Of a DNA stretch of 64,000 nt, positions 17,523 through 25,519 are shown one piece after another. The notes under the pieces were generated by a model that was not told the DNA's origin, ran no database searches, and saw nothing but the letters and a program-made list of their open reading frames with translations. Position numbers and translations under genes: made by a program. The stretch spans positions 930,001 through 994,000 of the forward strand of contig OW818647.1 in NCBI GenBank assembly GCA_942492855.1, read 5' to 3'. The DNA comes from G963677485 sp942492855 (GTDB lineage: Bacteria; Armatimonadota; HRBIN16). Numbering within the stretch: position 1 is the first letter of the stretch; every line of letters begins with the position of its first letter.

Positions 17523-18334
17523 TATGCCACACTCCCTTCCAGGATATTCTTCAACGCGGGATGTGGTGATATGAGCAGCCGCTCAAGCCCAAGCGCACTC
17601 GGGCTGAAGTCCATAGCCAGCCCCAGCAACTGGGTGAAGTAGAGGATAGGCGTGCGCTGATCGCCCGTTTGGCGGGAGTCCAGGTTGGTTTGACACATGG
17701 GGCATGCGGTGACCATGATGTCGGCCCCCGATTCCCTGGCGGCTGTGGCAATGTCGTTACTCAGCCGCTGCACGATGCTTTGCTTCGAAAGAGCCAGACT
17801 TCCACCGCAACACTCAGTGGCGTGCGACCATGCGACCGGCTCAGCACCCGTCAGCTTGCTGATGCGGTCCAGACTGGTGGGGTTTTCGGAATCTTCCCCA
17901 TCGGCCACAGTATTAGGCCGAAGCATCAGGCAGCCGTAATAGCAAGCCACTTTCAGGCCGGTCAGCTTGTGGCTGATGGCTTCCAGTATGCGCTCTTCAG
18001 GCAGGCTGGCGATCAGTTTCATCATGCTCAGAACCTGCACGGAATGCTCAGCTTGTATAGAGGCCAGCTTCAAGCGGTTGTAGCACGCGGCGCAAGGCGC
18101 CACTACGTCGCTCATGCCCAACCCTTTGGCGATGTCCAGGTTGCGCAAGGGTAGTTGCTGCGCCAGTTCATGGCTGACGCTATGGGCCGTGGAGGCTCCA
18201 CAACAGCTCCAGTCCGGAATTTCCTTCAGCTCTATGTTCAGCTTCTGGCAGATTGCTTTTGTAGAGAGATCATACTCTTTGGCGGTGGAGTGCAGCGAGC
18301 ACCCCGGGTAATAGGCATATGTGAGGGTGTTCAT
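17522..18334 (-). CDS. hdrB: Heterodisulfide reductase subunit B (HdrB)
   Basis: 270 residues from ATG 18334, which overlaps the hdrC stop as ATGA and has AAGGAAAG as ribosome site; the GTG-like start six codons upstream is less suitable. It opens TYAYYPGCSLHSTAKEYD, the typical HdrB start. Both CCG domains are visible: WSCCGAS...APCAACYNR, and ATECCGGS...TACPMCQTN. These bind the noncubane [4Fe-4S] clusters that reduce a disulfide. The natural substrate in bacteria (DsrC-like protein or another thiol) is unknown, and no dsrC gene is seen here. Confidence 0.95.
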   Translation of the reverse strand: MNTLTYAYYPGCSLHSTAKEYDLSTKAICQKLNIELKEIPDWSCCGASTAHSVSHELAQQLPLRNLDIAKGLGMSDVVAPCAACYNRLKLASIQAEHSVQVLSMMKLIASLPEERILEAISHKLTGLKVACYYGCLMLRPNTVADGEDSENPTSLDRISKLTGAEPVAWSHATECCGGSLALSKQSIVQRLSNDIATAARESGADIMVTACPMCQTNLDSRQTGDQRTPILYFTQLLGLAMDFSPSALGLERLLISPHPALKNILEGSVA

Positions 18335-18876
18335 GAGCTTTCCTTTACCCACTGGCGTAACTGCGATAGACCTTTGATACGCTGCGGGCGGAAGGGCAGT
18401 TTACCCTTTGTGAACATGGTGAGCCCCAGCCCGATATCATCAACCAAACGTCGGGACCGGAGTTTGTATTCCATCACCAGCCCCAGTTCATAAACACGCC
18501 CGTCACGGGCGATCGCATTTAAGAAGGATTTGTGGAATGCGGCAACTTCGGGCTCCGCCGCCGCAATGCCCTGCTTGGTCGCCACCTGACGCAGCGTATC
18601 CATCACTTCGGCACTGCTTAAGCCGCGAGGACAACGTAGTGCGCAGGTACCGCACCCTACACATAGCCAGATCATTCGGCTATGAAGAACACTTTGGTCA
18701 TTTAGTTGCACAAGACGCATCACCTGGTTAGGGGTGATATCGGCATCATTTACGACCGGGCAGCCCGCGGTGCAGTTTCCGCATTGATAACAAGTGGCCA
18801 TATTCTGACCGCTCTTCTCTTTGACCATTTGCGAAAACTGACTTTTTGCGGACACCGTTATCCTATTATCAGCCAA
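18331..18876 (-). CDS. hdrC: Heterodisulfide reductase subunit C (HdrC)
   Basis: A 181-residue ferredoxin-like protein with two clusters, ATCYQCGNCTAGCPV and CVGCGTCALRCPRG, then a C-terminal helical region, as in HdrC. I take TTG 18876 as the start because GAGGAAG precedes it by 5 nt; the ATG at 18903 has no Shine-Dalgarno sequence. It is the first gene of the seven-gene operon hdrC-hdrB-hdrA-flxD-flxC-flxB-flxA and probably connects HdrB with HdrA. The 18877-19287 region upstream is AT-rich and should contain the operon promoter. Confidence 0.92.
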   Translation of the reverse strand: MADNRITVSAKSQFSQMVKEKSGQNMATCYQCGNCTAGCPVVNDADITPNQVMRLVQLNDQSVLHSRMIWLCVGCGTCALRCPRGLSSAEVMDTLRQVATKQGIAAAEPEVAAFHKSFLNAIARDGRVYELGLVMEYKLRSRRLVDDIGLGLTMFTKGKLPFRPQRIKGLSQLRQWVKESS

Positions 18877-18985
18877 GAGTACTTCCTCTCTACGAGATAC
18901 CATCAGGCTTTTGGGCCTGACGTGATTTTGTCGTTTTGCTGTGTTTTGTTTCGTTTGTTAGTGAATTGCGGGATATATATTAGAT

Positions 18986-18991
18986 ATTATA
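18986..18991 (-). promoter_or_regulatory. Possible -10 element of the hdr-flx operon
   Basis: A perfect TATAAT on the minus strand lies about 110 nt upstream of hdrC in an AT-rich stretch. No good -35 hexamer is found at 16-18 nt, so this is weak evidence. Confidence 0.3.
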
Positions 18992-19177
18992 TCAAAATGC
19001 ACCATAACACGCTTGGTAATAACAGGCAGTTTGTGAAAAATATCACCGGATATGTATAAATATCGTGCGGTTATATAGGAGGCAGGTGAGTCGGAAAGGC
19101 ACTCACCGGCCTGGGTTCATCGGAAGTCAGCACCGTCTCATGAGCTCATGGCAGCCTACACTGTGAGTGATACGACC

Positions 19178-19260
19178 ATAGGGGCGTCCCTTTGGGCGTC
19201 CGAAACGTTACCTTGATGATGGTATGTGTTCTTTAGGGCGCCCACAAGGGGCGCCCGACG
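19178..19260. repeat. R-family GGGGCG/GGCGCCC palindromes
   Basis: AGGGGCGTCCCTTTGGGCGTCC and, 30 bp on, AGGGCGCCCACAAGGGGCG-CCC are short hairpins. The same pair recurs at 20822-20942, downstream of the second acetyltransferase copy, in the same relation to the gene end. Confidence 0.65.
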
Positions 19261-19287
19261 ACCAGTTACTTACAAGGCGATATATCG

Positions 19288-20475
19288 CTAATAGCGGTCT
19301 GCCAGATACATATGCTGCTGACGTTTGGGGAACAGAAGCTGACACACCTCTACAGCCTCGGCTGGTGCCGAAAGGCGGGCCAGAAGGTCACACGCGGGCA
19401 CTGCGCCAAGCACAAGTTGCCCGAGTTGGCCACTACTGAGCTTGATCTGATGTGCTTTCTCAGACGGCGCACAGAGATGAACACCGCCCATGCCGACATG
19501 CAATGACTTGCTTCCCAGCTCTGTGTCGAATGTGATGGTGGTGTCCATATGCAGACCCCCCTTGTTGGCCAGCCGACGCCACTCGGGCATCATGTTTTCA
19601 AACAGTTGCTGCATGTTGGCCACCCGCACCATACAGTTGGCACTCTCCCTGTGTATCTGCACAAACTCGCTGTTGCAGCGCATCAAGGCCGCGGCTACCG
19701 CTCCCTCGTCAGTCACGGCATACGCGATGCGGTTTAGCTGGCGGTTCAGCTTCAATGCCATCTCTGGCATCCATAACTGGCAGGCCTGCAATAACACATC
19801 TGCAGAGGCTGGGCTATCAGCTAAAGGCTCACCGATCGCAAAAGTCTCCGGTTGCGCCTGCGCCAAAGCGCCGTGCGACCAGCTCCCTCTGCCATGTAAA
19901 GCGTAAGCGGCCACATGACCGTCAGGCGCAGTCAGCACGATGCACTCATCATCACGATTACCGGTTGCGACTCCATTCAGCCAGCTCCATGAACGTAAGC
20001 CATCAGGCCTGATACGGGCACCGCATACGTTCTGAGACAAGTACTGGGAGTATATCTGTTGCATCTGCGGTAGATCATCGACTTCAAGAGCTCTCATATG
20101 CCATCCTGACGGCAACCCGCCGACAGGACTGGTGGCATCCACATACGCCATCCGGTTTGGGCCAGCACTGGCATAACCAAACTTGTGGTAGAAGTTCGGT
20201 ATGCCGTAAAGCATGGTCAGCCCCAAATCGGCTTGCTCCATGAAGCGCACCGCCTCCTGCAGCACGCGACGGCTCAAGCCTTGATTCCGGCAATCTTCTT
20301 CCGTGCCGACGCCAGCGATACCACCCATATCTACCTGCGAACAACCCGATGCGATAGATTGCACCACTATCCAGCATCCGCTGACCGTGCGCCCATCGCG
20401 GACAAGCTCTACTTTATAATCGCCATTTTGGTCTTTTATCACGTTGATTTCGGTATCTTGACAGACGTAGCTCAT
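19288..20475 (-). CDS. Eis-like GNAT N-acetyltransferase (copy 1)
   Basis: A 395-residue protein of the large GNAT type with Eis-like organisation. The first acetyltransferase domain holds VDMGGIAGVGTEEDCRNQGLS, then SRRVLQEAVRFMEQ and GLTMLYGIPNFYHKFGYASAGP, the strand and acetyl-CoA loop of the fold. A second degenerate GNAT region follows, and the C-terminal third (CMVRVANMQQLFENMMPEW...) resembles the SCP2-like domain of Eis relatives. Such enzymes acetylate amines, including antibiotics and peptides; the substrate here is unknown. The ATG follows GGAGAGAGT. It is a tandem paralogue of the gene at 20955, and both end in LADRY. Confidence 0.85.
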   Translation of the reverse strand: MSYVCQDTEINVIKDQNGDYKVELVRDGRTVSGCWIVVQSIASGCSQVDMGGIAGVGTEEDCRNQGLSRRVLQEAVRFMEQADLGLTMLYGIPNFYHKFGYASAGPNRMAYVDATSPVGGLPSGWHMRALEVDDLPQMQQIYSQYLSQNVCGARIRPDGLRSWSWLNGVATGNRDDECIVLTAPDGHVAAYALHGRGSWSHGALAQAQPETFAIGEPLADSPASADVLLQACQLWMPEMALKLNRQLNRIAYAVTDEGAVAAALMRCNSEFVQIHRESANCMVRVANMQQLFENMMPEWRRLANKGGLHMDTTITFDTELGSKSLHVGMGGVHLCAPSEKAHQIKLSSGQLGQLVLGAVPACDLLARLSAPAEAVEVCQLLFPKRQQHMYLADRY

Positions 20476-20535
20476 ACTCTCTCCTCTTAGTAACTCTCAC
20501 GGACATTCTGCATTGCCGATGGGCATCTCTTCGGT

Positions 20536-20760
20536 CACCCACGAAGTGGGTATGATTCTTTACAGCCACGGGTGAGCGAAGCGATACCCGTGGTAGGCGG
20601 TGAAGAGTTCCTACCCCGAAGTGGGTCGGCATGGCATGACTTGTATGGATATGGAACGACACGGTTCGACCCCGCTTCGGGGGTAAACACCGTGACACTT
20701 TTCCAGGGGTATCGCTTCGCTCACCCCTGGCTATAAGGAATCATGCCCCTTCGGGGCGTT
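20536..20760. repeat. P-family element, copy C (no terminal inverted repeats)
   Basis: Contains the same chain of hairpins as copies A and B: CACCCACGAAGTGGGT, CCACGGGT...ACCCGTGG, CCTACCCCGAAGTGGGTCGG, CGACCCCGCTTCGGGGG, CCAGGGGT...ACCCCTGG and GCCCCTTCGGGGC. The TACTCAGCCAT ends are missing. It lies between the two acetyltransferase genes. Confidence 0.85.
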
Positions 20761-20821
20761 CGGATGTGATCTGCGTCATTGCAGACCCTTCACGCCAACG
20801 AAGCTAGCAGATATCTGGTCG

Positions 20822-20942
20822 CAGGGGCGTCCCTTGTGGGCGCCCTAATGGTTTCCGTAGGGGCGTCCGGCCGGTCGCCCCTACACCGATTACCGATTTA
20901 TATGTCGGGATTAGGGCGCCCACAAGAGGCGCCCGACTACAG
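20822..20942. repeat. R-family GGGGCG...CGCCCC palindromes
   Basis: Three hairpins in a row: GGGGCGTCCCTTGTGGGCG, GTAGGGGCGTCC...GGTCGCCCCTAC (20857-20884, arms pair with one mismatch), and AGGGCGCCCACAAGAGGCGC. The last directly precedes the 3' end of the acetyltransferase at 20955. Confidence 0.7.
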
Positions 20943-20954
20943 TATCAGTTACAA

Positions 20955-22199
20955 CTAATACCTGTCTGCCAGGAACATATGCTGCTGACGCCTGGGGAAG
21001 AGCAGCTTGCACACAGCGAGGGCGTCCTCGCATGGCGGGTTGGGCAGCCGGGCTAACAGGTCCTCGGTCGGCAGAGAGCCGATAGCCAGCATCGCCATAT
21101 CACCTACACTCAAAGACAGTTTGTAGCCTGCCTCAGCGGGGTCGCAGTAACTCACCCCACCTATGTTGACGTGAAGCGCCTTTGCACCAAGCGGCGTTTG
21201 GAAGCAGACTGTGCTATCGATGGAGCCAGCAGATAACCTGGCAAGCCGACGCCACTCCGGCATCATCTGGTCAAACAGCTCATTGAGGTTGCCCACTCGC
21301 ACCATGCAGTTGCCACAAGCACTGTATTGCTGTCGGAACTCACAATCTTTTCGCATCAGGGCAGCGGCCAAACATCCTTCTTCAGTGACTGCATACGCGA
21401 TGCTGGTGATCTCTCTGGATTCTCTGCGGGCAATCTCCCGTCCCCAGATGTCGCAGGCAATCAGCAGTACATCGGCAGCTTGCGGGCTTTCGGCTATCGC
21501 CTCACTGACCACTAACATCGAGGGTGTCGTCCGCTCGATGCCATCTGGTACCCAGCTTCCTTTGCCGTGCCAGGCGTAAGCCGACACATGGCCATCCGGT
21601 GACTGGAGCACAAAGCAATCGTCAGCACGTTCCCCCGTGGCTACACGGGATATCTCAGTCCAGGAAGACGAACCATCGGGACGGATGCGGGCACCACACA
21701 CATTTTCGCTCAGATAAACGGAGTAAAGCCGTTTGAGCTCAGGAATATCCTGTAGCGAAAGCGGGCGCATCTGCCATCCTTCAGGTAACTCAGGAACCTG
21801 TTCCTGCGTCTTAATAACAGCACCACGGTTTGGACCGGCACTGGCGTATCCAAACTTATGGTAGTAGTTCGGAATGCCATACAGCATGGTCAAGCCGAAA
21901 TCGGACTGTTCCATGAAGCTCATCGTCTCCTGCAGCACACGGCGACTCAGTCCTTGATACCGGCACTCTTCCAGGGTGCCGACATCTGCGATTCCGCCCA
22001 TTTCAACCTGTGCGCAACCAACGGCGATGGGACGATTGGCGATTCTCAGACGGCTAACAGACTTTTCATCACGCATGAGGTCGACACGATAATTGCCATC
22101 TGGCTCGGACGAAACGATGATCTCAGGGTCACGGCTAATGTAATTCACGATGGCTCCTTGAACGCACAGATTTTGGGCTGAAGTACGATATTTTAACAT
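20955..22199 (-). CDS. Eis-like GNAT N-acetyltransferase (copy 2)
   Basis: 414 residues from ATG 22199, which has GTGAGG 6 nt upstream; the longer frame beginning at 22373 adds a low-complexity SPPPPPPQP stretch that is the antisense of another gene's glycine run, and I reject it. The domain order is the same as copy 1: VEMGGIADVGTLEECRYQGLS, GLTMLYGIPNYYHKFGYASAGP, and a C-terminal SCP2-like part ending RRQQHMFLADRY. It is divergent from the clostripain gene with only 55 bp between the starts, so both promoters must lie in or near that gap. The two copies have clearly diverged throughout, which points to an old duplication. Confidence 0.86.
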   Translation of the reverse strand: MLKYRTSAQNLCVQGAIVNYISRDPEIIVSSEPDGNYRVDLMRDEKSVSRLRIANRPIAVGCAQVEMGGIADVGTLEECRYQGLSRRVLQETMSFMEQSDFGLTMLYGIPNYYHKFGYASAGPNRGAVIKTQEQVPELPEGWQMRPLSLQDIPELKRLYSVYLSENVCGARIRPDGSSSWTEISRVATGERADDCFVLQSPDGHVSAYAWHGKGSWVPDGIERTTPSMLVVSEAIAESPQAADVLLIACDIWGREIARRESREITSIAYAVTEEGCLAAALMRKDCEFRQQYSACGNCMVRVGNLNELFDQMMPEWRRLARLSAGSIDSTVCFQTPLGAKALHVNIGGVSYCDPAEAGYKLSLSVGDMAMLAIGSLPTEDLLARLPNPPCEDALAVCKLLFPRRQQHMFLADRY

Positions 22200-22254
22200 G
22201 TTTACCTCACTCAATGCCTGCCCAACCATAAATATACAAAGGTAATTCGGTAGA

Positions 22255-23460
22255 ATGTATGCTATGAAACACCTAAATATCCCAACACTCACCGCCTGTC
22301 TGCTGATGTCGCTGGCACTTGCTGGCTGTGGGGGAGGTGGTGGTGGTGACAACCCGCCTGACGGTCCCGCCAAATGGACTGTTCTGGTCTATATGAACGC
22401 CGCGAACTCCCTGGACAGTTACGCCGAAGAAGACATCAATGAGATGGAACAAGTGGGCTCAACCGACCAGTTGAACATCGTGGTGCAGGTGAAGCGTCGC
22501 AACGTGAACTTCCAGAACACCCGGCGCCTGTTGATTGCTAAAGATAATCAGCCGAATTCTGTGGTTTCACCAGTGATACAAGACCTGGGTGCTGGCGTAG
22601 ACATGGGCGACTGGCAAACATTGAAGAATTTCGTGGAGTGGGGCATCGCCACATACCCCAGCGAACGCGTAGCGGTAGTCATCTGGAACCATGGAGACGG
22701 TTGGCGCAGCTTACAGGCCGTAAATCCCGTCACCAAGGCGATCAGCGAAGATGACTTGACAGGTAACCACATAGAGGTCTGGCAACTGCCGCAGGCACTG
22801 CGTCCGCTTGATACCAGCCCTGTGCTGGATGTGCTGGCTTACGACGCCTGCTATATGCAGATGGCGGAGGTGGCTCAGGAGGTTCGGCTCTGCACGCGGT
22901 ATATCTGCGGCAGCGAAGAGTTCTTCCCGGGTGAAGGATACCCCTACGAGCGGATGCTGGCCCCGCTGCACGACACCCCGACGATAGATGCCCGAGCGTT
23001 TGCCAGCTCACTGGTAAACAGCATCTATGCGGGTCTTGCTTATAACGGCAGCATCACTCAAAGCGCACTGGATGCCTCGGCTATCACAGCCCTCACCGCG
23101 AAGATTGACGCCTTCGCAGGGGCCTTAATGAGCAGCAGTATCACCAAAGACGAGGCCAATGTGGTGCGCACACAGGCGCAGTCGTATGTCATCCCTGAAA
23201 ATAAAGACCTGGTTGACTATGCGAAACGCATAGCGGCACTAAGGCCGGCCGACGCCAGCCTTCAAGCTGCATACAACCAACTAACGGCCGCAGTGGCCAG
23301 TGCAGTGGTTAACGAAAAACACACCAATGATGCTGTTAAAGATTCGCACGGAGTGGCCATCTATCTGCCATCACGCCTGGACTTTAACACGAAATATCTG
23401 AGTACAGCCTTCAGCCGAGCTACCCGCTGGGATGAATGGATTCAATCTCAAGGGCAATAG
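22255..23460 (+). CDS. Clostripain-family (peptidase C11) lipoprotein
   Basis: A 401-residue lipoprotein whose signal peptide ends in lipobox LALAGC, immediately followed by a run of glycines. The peptidase domain has AKWTVLVYMNAANSLD, the catalytic His in VVIWNHGDGW and the catalytic Cys in LAYDACYMQMAEVA, as in clostripain-like caspase-fold proteases, which cut after Arg or Lys. A stalk of about 15 residues separates the lipid anchor from the enzyme. The start could be ATG 22255 or ATG 22264; neither has a strong ribosome site. The next lipoprotein begins 26 nt after the stop and is probably cotranscribed; that pair ends at a strong terminator. Confidence 0.9.
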   Translation: MYAMKHLNIPTLTACLLMSLALAGCGGGGGGDNPPDGPAKWTVLVYMNAANSLDSYAEEDINEMEQVGSTDQLNIVVQVKRRNVNFQNTRRLLIAKDNQPNSVVSPVIQDLGAGVDMGDWQTLKNFVEWGIATYPSERVAVVIWNHGDGWRSLQAVNPVTKAISEDDLTGNHIEVWQLPQALRPLDTSPVLDVLAYDACYMQMAEVAQEVRLCTRYICGSEEFFPGEGYPYERMLAPLHDTPTIDARAFASSLVNSIYAGLAYNGSITQSALDASAITALTAKIDAFAGALMSSSITKDEANVVRTQAQSYVIPENKDLVDYAKRIAALRPADASLQAAYNQLTAAVASAVVNEKHTNDAVKDSHGVAIYLPSRLDFNTKYLSTAFSRATRWDEWIQSQGQ

Positions 23461-23486
23461 TTCCACGATATAGAGGAGAAGAGCCG

Positions 23487-23975
23487 ATGAAACCTATGAC
23501 ATGGATAGCAGCGTTAGCTGCCATCACGGTATTGGCCGGATGTGGCGGCGGCGGTGGTGGCGGAGGGGAAGAACCACCACCCGTCACGGACATGCTAACA
23601 GGCACCCTTAGGACGGATGGCGGAGCCGCCGCCGTCGGTGTGCAGATCGCCATCTTGAAGACCGATGGCACAGTGGTTGTGGCCACCAGCAACTCCAGCG
23701 GGCAGATCGCCATCAACATCCCTGCTAACGCCCGCGGCTTTGTGGTGAATGCCATGCCCACCGCTGGCGGCAGTTATTACCCGATCTTTACTTACGGTGG
23801 GAAGACATTCCAATTGAGCATCAGCAGCTCTGCAGACTACAGCAGACTGCCAGCCTTGTTTGTTCTGCCAATTCCTGCTGGTAAGGACATCAGCGGATTG
23901 ACATTTTACAACACTACAGCTCCGCCACCTCCGCCTTCTGGCACGGAGTACATCTGGCCAACATCGGGGACGTAA
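23487..23975 (+). CDS. Small lipoprotein with glycine linker and carboxypeptidase-regulatory-like domain
   Basis: 162 residues from ATG 23487 (GGAG at 23474). A signal peptide with lipobox TVLAGC is followed by eight glycines. The body, LTGTLRTDGGAAAVGVQIAI...VVATSNSSGQIAINIPA, has the pattern of a small Ig-like or carboxypeptidase-regulatory beta sandwich. It ends in a proline run and EYIWPTSGT. It was probably produced together with the protease upstream, perhaps as a surface partner or substrate; that is inference. A damaged duplicate of its 3' end lies at 24194-24276. Confidence 0.7.
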   Translation: MKPMTWIAALAAITVLAGCGGGGGGGGEEPPPVTDMLTGTLRTDGGAAAVGVQIAILKTDGTVVVATSNSSGQIAINIPANARGFVVNAMPTAGGSYYPIFTYGGKTFQLSISSSADYSRLPALFVLPIPAGKDISGLTFYNTTAPPPPPSGTEYIWPTSGT

Positions 23976-23989
23976 GCGTATATGCGCAA

Positions 23990-24028
23990 CAGAGGGCAGA
24001 CCGTCTGGTCTGCCCTCTGTTGTTTTCT
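23990..24028 (+). terminator. Rho-independent terminator after the clostripain/lipoprotein pair
   Basis: CAGAGGGCAGACC (23990-24002) and GGTCTGCCCTCTG (24007-24019) form a perfect 13-bp stem with a 4-nt loop, followed by TTGTTTTCT. Confidence 0.92.
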
Positions 24029-24110
24029 ATGGGTAGCCTATTACCCACATATCAAGGTTAAGATACAGGATATGGTATAAACAGGCCGATGTGTGTCATT
24101 GGTAGTCCGG

Positions 24111-24201
24111 ACACCCACGGAGTGGGGATGATTCTTATAGCCAGGGGTAAGCGAAGCGCAACCCCTGGTAAAGAGTCCCGAATACCTACCCCGAACGGGG
24201 A
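24111..24201. repeat. P-family element, copy D (left half only)
   Basis: Contains CACCCACGGAGTGGGG, TGATTCTTATAGCC, CCAGGGGT...ACCCCTGG and CCTACCCCGAACGGGG, and stops at the centre. It runs straight into a fragment resembling the neighbouring lipoprotein gene. Confidence 0.8.
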
Positions 24202-24276
24202 TATTAGTGGGCTAGAACTCTACAACGTGCCGCCCCCCCTCCTCCACCATCGGGGTCGGACTATATCTGGCCGTAA
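24194..24276 (+). pseudogene. Broken duplicate of the 3' end of the 23487 lipoprotein gene
   Basis: Reading from GGGGATATT, the first frame gives DISGLELYNVPPP, matching DISGLTFYNTTAPPP of the intact gene. After a shift within the run of seven C residues at 24233-24239 the next frame gives PPPPSGSDYIWP and TAA, matching PPPPPSGTEYIWP. No start, signal peptide or upstream body remains; a P-family half-element takes its place. This may be the remnant of a tandem paralogue. Confidence 0.75.
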
Positions 24277-24422
24277 ATGGAGGTTTGTGGATCACAACGG
24301 TGGCGATACTAGAGCCATCGCTGTAAAGCGGGCGGCTTGGTGGTAAAGAGTAACTATGTATTCCTTGCAGTGGGGGAGAGCTTCCTCGACCCCCTCCCTT
24401 GAACATGTTAGTTGATTTGCAG

Positions 24423-25061
24423 CTAGTTTAGGTGATAACTATTCAACTCTTCTGTTAGCCAAATGGTTCCATCATCTAAATCATAATACTGTCCCTTCAC
24501 AACACCGATGCCGGGTACTATGCTCGTTACGTAGTATTTCGTCCAGTGACCATTATAGAACTCTTCCCTTTTCACCTGGAATGCATTACTAAAATGCCCC
24601 GCGGGAACATCAACACTTACGCCCTGCGCAACCACCGTAATTCGGTCCAGGCCACCGGAAAAATTCTGTATGTCAACTGACTGTCCGACGGTGAGATTAG
24701 CAGGCGTTAGCAGCACGGGGCTCGTGGGTATCACTGGTGTCGCTTCTCCGGCACCTAAAACACCCGCTGCATATAAATCTCCAGCAGAGTTGGCAAAAAC
24801 ATACGTAATAGAACCGGACTGAGTCATACTATACGTCATTCGGCCGTTAAAAACTGATGTGGCAGAAATGCGTAAAGTGTAGTAATCGGTTTGTCCATTA
24901 CTCATGGTGCCTTTCATTTCCCAGCTGTTGCCTACAGCCAGCGGAATGACCGAGTTACCTCCAATGTCTCCATTCCCACCACCACAACCAGCCAAAGCCA
25001 TTGTGCCCAATAATGCTGCCACCAACGTCACCAAACCCGATTTCGTTCGTAGATTACCCAC
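24423..25061 (-). CDS. Lipoprotein of unknown function
   Basis: 212 residues from GTG 25061, with AGGAGG 6 nt upstream. The signal peptide ends in lipobox MALAGC and is followed by a Gly/Asn-rich linker. The body begins VIPLAVGNSWEMKG, a pattern seen in many secreted proteins of unknown role, followed by beta-strand-rich sequence and KYYVTSIVPGIGVVKGQYYD near the end. It probably folds as one beta domain at the membrane surface. It has its own promoter and stands convergent to the clostripain operon, separated by repeat DNA. Confidence 0.75.
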   Translation of the reverse strand: MGNLRTKSGLVTLVAALLGTMALAGCGGGNGDIGGNSVIPLAVGNSWEMKGTMSNGQTDYYTLRISATSVFNGRMTYSMTQSGSITYVFANSAGDLYAAGVLGAGEATPVIPTSPVLLTPANLTVGQSVDIQNFSGGLDRITVVAQGVSVDVPAGHFSNAFQVKREEFYNGHWTKYYVTSIVPGIGVVKGQYYDLDDGTIWLTEELNSYHLN

Positions 25062-25121
25062 TAGATGCCTCCTATGTAGTTACCAAGAGTGATCACATGC
25101 AGCCCTGTTCCACTCTGGTAG

Positions 25122-25150
25122 TTTGTACCCTTTTTCATAATGTTTGTCAA
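25122..25150 (-). promoter_or_regulatory. Sigma-70-like promoter of the lipoprotein gene at 24423
   Basis: On the minus strand TTGACA (25150-25145) is followed after exactly 17 nt by TACAAA (25127-25122). This predicts a start about 54 nt upstream of the GTG. The rest of the 25062-25519 spacer shows no convincing gene. Confidence 0.5.
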
Positions 25151-25519
25151 GGCAGCGATGAATCATAACGAATTCTTTACTACCCATAAGATAAAGGACA
25201 GCATACAGGATGCTTATTATGTTATCATAGGGCATTTTATGGGTTGAGCGTGTGCATAGGTCTGTGTTTGATGTGTTCATCGGTGAGCAAAAATATGGAT
25301 TTGACAAACGATACAGTTAGCCAATGTGATTTGATCGCGCTTTGACCACCATCCGCACACGTGGCCGGTTTGGCGCACCGCCCCAGGAGTATGCATCGAA
25401 ACCGTGCAAACCTGTGCCCGGGCCATTACCTTTGGGCTTCGGCCCGAGAATGCTACAGGTATTACTCATCGGCACAGGCGGTCTTCTTTGCGCACCGCAC
25501 TCGCATACCATACCCAAGC

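Noticed and set aside
22200..22373. N-terminal extension of the second acetyltransferase
   Set aside because: Its proline run is antisense to the glycine run of the clostripain lipoprotein, and ATG 22199 has a good ribosome site.
25080..25307. 75-codon frame upstream of the lipoprotein at 24423
   Set aside because: AT-rich promoter region with a good -35/-10 pair inside it; composition unlike neighbouring genes.
25317..25517. 66-codon frame on the minus strand just after cdsA
   Set aside because: No clear ribosome site, no hydrophobic or domain pattern; the GC-rich hairpin GGGCCGAAGCCC suggests noncoding sequence.
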